Of a stretch of DNA of 64,000 bases, positions 62,120 to 64,000 are shown piece by piece; within the stretch, counting starts at the first letter, position 1; every line of letters starts with the position of its first letter. The position numbers and the translations under genes are program-made. Source of the stretch: Streptomyces parvus (GTDB taxonomy: Bacteria > Actinomycetota > Actinomycetes > Streptomycetales > Streptomycetaceae); NCBI RefSeq assembly GCF_014648875.1, contig NZ_BMRY01000013.1, positions 1 through 64,000 of the forward strand, written 5' to 3'. The notes under the pieces are model-generated. The model had not been told where the DNA came from. It did no database searches and worked only from the letters and a program-made list of their open reading frames with translations.

Positions 62120-63058
62120 TCACGCCCCGCGTGCGCCACCGGCGGAGCCAGGCTTCTCCGCGAACACCCACCGGTTGCCCGCCAGCGCGTCGTTCGGCTC
62201 GGGCAGGGGGCCGCGTCCGTGCAGGCGGGTGAAGTCGAAGGGGGTGTGGACCGAGGTGGACCAGCCCCGGTCCGTCAGACGGCCCGCCGAGTCGGGGCGG
62301 GGAGCCAGGTCGAACAGGTCCAGCAGGTCGATGCCGATCTGCTCCCTGGTGGCCGTGTACAGCGGGCTGTCGCGGTACTCCAGCAGGTCCTTCTCCAGCT
62401 TCACCTCGAAGGCCAGCGCGCTGCCCCCGGCGCTCAGCCCCTCCACCGTGTCGATGAGGTAGGTCTCGGCGGCCGGCGGCAGGTAGAACAGCAGCCCCTC
62501 GACCAGCCAGACGCTCGGCGCTGCCGGGTCGAAGCCGACGCGGGGAAGGGCGTCGGCCCAGTCGGCGCGGAGATCCATCGGAACCGGTACGCGCGCCGCC
62601 CTCGGGGTGGCCGAAAGACCGCCGAGCACCCGGTGCTTGAAGTCCAGCACCTCCTTCCGGTCGATCTCGAAGACCACGCAGCCGGGAGGCCAGTCGAGCC
62701 GGAACGCGCGTGCGTCCAACCCCGCCCCGACCAGGACCACTTGGCGGGCGCCCCCGACGCGTACCGACCGGAGGAGGAAGTCGTCGAGGACCCGCGTCCG
62801 CAGCCCGAAGTACCGCGCGAACCGTCCCCACAGCGGGTTCGTGTCCCCGTCCGGGACCTGACGCGGGTGGACCGGCCAGTCGGCGGAGGCCTCGGCCGCG
62901 CGCACGAAGTGCTCCGCGTACACGTCCCGGGCCAGGCTGTCGGAGCGGTGGGATTCGAGAGCCCGCGCCGCCGCGACCAGGAGAGCGGTCACACCGACCC
63001 CGCCCGCCACGCCCTCCACACCGGTGCCGTCGGTGTTCCGATGTGCTGTGTCGACCAT
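62120..63058 (-). CDS. Class I SAM-dependent methyltransferase, TIGR00027/LCMT-like family
   Basis: 312 residues; ATG 63058 after GAGGGAGTACAC. QVVLVGAGLDARAFRLDWP is motif I for SAM binding, VVFEIDRKEVLDFKH the acidic loop and VWLVEGLLFYLPP motif II/III of the leucine-carboxyl-methyltransferase-like family common in actinobacteria. Substrates in this family are mostly unknown; carboxyl or hydroxyl O-methylation is usual. It follows the dehydrogenase by 27 bases, and 159 bases separate it from the repeat-peptide gene. That gap shows no clear promoter, so a longer shared transcript is possible. Confidence 0.9.
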   Translation of the reverse strand: MVDTAHRNTDGTGVEGVAGGVGVTALLVAAARALESHRSDSLARDVYAEHFVRAAEASADWPVHPRQVPDGDTNPLWGRFARYFGLRTRVLDDFLLRSVRVGGARQVVLVGAGLDARAFRLDWPPGCVVFEIDRKEVLDFKHRVLGGLSATPRAARVPVPMDLRADWADALPRVGFDPAAPSVWLVEGLLFYLPPAAETYLIDTVEGLSAGGSALAFEVKLEKDLLEYRDSPLYTATREQIGIDLLDLFDLAPRPDSAGRLTDRGWSTSVHTPFDFTRLHGRGPLPEPNDALAGNRWVFAEKPGSAGGARGA

Positions 63059-63085
63059 GTGTACTCCCTCGGGAATTCGCGGGCT

Positions 63086-64000
63086 TTACGGAATCAGCAC
63101 CGGCTTCACCACGCGCCCCGCCTCGCAGTCGGCCTCGGCCTCGTTGACGTCGGTGAGCGGGTACGTACGGATCAGCTGGTCGAAAGGGAACCGCCCGGCC
63201 TGCCACAGCCCGGTCAGCCGGGGGATCATCAGGGCCGGGACCGCGTCCCCCTCGCAGATGTGGGAGATCCTCCGGCCCTGGTCCAAGGTCCCCGTCTCCA
63301 GCGGGAGTTCGGCGTGCAGCCGGGCCACCAGGCCGAGGTGCCCCCTCGGGCGCAGCGACCGGAGCGCGTCGTTGATCAGCGGGGCGGAGCCCGTGGTGTC
63401 GAGGGCGTACCGCGCGGCGCCGTCGGTCAGCCGGCGGATGCGGCCGGGAAGGTCGCCCGATGCGGCGTGCAGCGCGGTCGCGCCGAACTTCTCGGCGAGG
63501 GCCAGCCGTTCGGGGTGCCGGTCGACCGCCACGGCGACGGCCCCCGCGGCGGTGGCCGCCATGACCGCCGCCAGGCCCACCGCTCCGGCGCCGAAGACCG
63601 CGACGGTGTCACCCGGGCCCGCGCCGAAGGAGTTGAGGACCGCCCCGGCGCCGGTGAGGAAGCCGCAGCCGAGCGGCCCGAGCAGTTCGAGCGGGAGCGA
63701 AGGATCGACCCGTACGGCGTTGCGGGCCGGGACCATCGCGTACGCGGCGAAGGAGGACTGGCCGAACCACCGGGGCGCAAGCCCGCCCCCGGCCGCGTCG
63801 GTGAACCGGGCCGCGTTCTCGGAGCGGCCGCCGAAGAGGTTGAGCGCCGCGAACTTGTCGCAGTAGGCGGGGGCCGCGCCGAGGCAGTTCCGGCAGTGTC
63901 CGCAGGAGTCGAAGCTCAGCACGACGTGGTCGCCGGGGATCGGCCCGGTGCCGGAGCCGCCCGCCTCGACCACCACACCGGCCCCCTCGTGGCCGAGCAC
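63086..64000 (-). CDS. Zinc-dependent alcohol dehydrogenase (5' end outside window)
   Basis: 304 residues of a medium-chain dehydrogenase, missing the first 50 or so. GHEGAGVV gives the catalytic His-Glu zinc motif, CGHCRNCLGAAPAYC the four structural-zinc Cys, and GDTVAVFGAGAVGLAA the NAD-binding GxGxxG. The larger loop FGQSSFAAYAMV and the final VKPVLIP tail resemble aryl-alcohol or benzyl-alcohol dehydrogenases. It oxidises alcohols or reduces aldehydes. It leads into the methyltransferase gene with 27 bases between them. Confidence 0.93.
   Translation of the reverse strand: MLGHEGAGVVVEAGGSGTGPIPGDHVVLSFDSCGHCRNCLGAAPAYCDKFAALNLFGGRSENAARFTDAAGGGLAPRWFGQSSFAAYAMVPARNAVRVDPSLPLELLGPLGCGFLTGAGAVLNSFGAGPGDTVAVFGAGAVGLAAVMAATAAGAVAVAVDRHPERLALAEKFGATALHAASGDLPGRIRRLTDGAARYALDTTGSAPLINDALRSLRPRGHLGLVARLHAELPLETGTLDQGRRISHICEGDAVPALMIPRLTGLWQAGRFPFDQLIRTYPLTDVNEAEADCEAGRVVKPVLIP

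Overview
The window is high-GC actinobacterial DNA and looks like a Streptomyces or close-relative chromosome. The evidence is the GTG/TTG start codons, G/C-rich third codon positions, a Streptomyces-type type VII secretion (T7SS/ESX) locus, an MbtH protein and a KatG/Fur pair. No rRNA, tRNA, CRISPR array or intact insertion sequence was seen.

Layout. (1) 1-5467: edge of a nonribosomal peptide cluster. An NRPS begins with a condensation domain (minus strand, runs off the left edge). Divergent from it is an operon of a stand-alone adenylating enzyme, a stand-alone carrier protein, an MbtH-like protein, an unrecognised protein and a DUF6875-like protein. The ligase and carrier probably prime a starter acyl group for the first condensation domain. 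(2) 5468-8290: a degenerate gene-poor stretch, a small helix-turn-helix-like protein, a HAD phosphatase and a frameshifted beta-propeller remnant. (3) 8295-48716: a large T7SS locus. It holds two membrane-anchored lectin proteins, a T7SS-associated SseB-like protein, a beta-helix/double AAA+ protein in the place of EccA, a mycosin that has lost all its catalytic residues, EccC, EccD, EccB, an Esx pair, several WXG-type or accessory proteins and a 6273-residue mosaic protein. That giant carries a WXG-like N-terminus, a Fic-like domain, two tandem edema-factor/ExoY-like cyclase domains, an OTU cysteine-protease domain and two OTU-like relics without the catalytic Cys. EccE is not seen in the window. 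(4) 48793-56221: housekeeping and accessory metabolism: FKBP, a broken TetR gene, an alpha/beta hydrolase, a bile-acid:Na+ symporter family protein, a PIG-L deacetylase, an MpaB-like oxygenase, an unknown protein and a DUF4246 protein. (5) 56398-59453: katG and a divergent Fur-family regulator with a palindrome inside the katG promoter spacer. (6) 59479-64000: a minus-strand cluster of alcohol dehydrogenase, methyltransferase, then a tightly overlapping trio: a 109-residue repeat peptide, a JmjC/NO66-type cupin oxygenase and a sucrase-ferredoxin-like protein.

The two most promising systems are the last trio and the T7SS giant. In the trio, each of four near-perfect peptide repeats has a single His, and a His-hydroxylase-like cupin is translationally coupled to the peptide gene. 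The giant's duplicated cyclase and OTU domains suggest it is an exported multi-activity effector. All family names are from recall of motifs; no database search was run.
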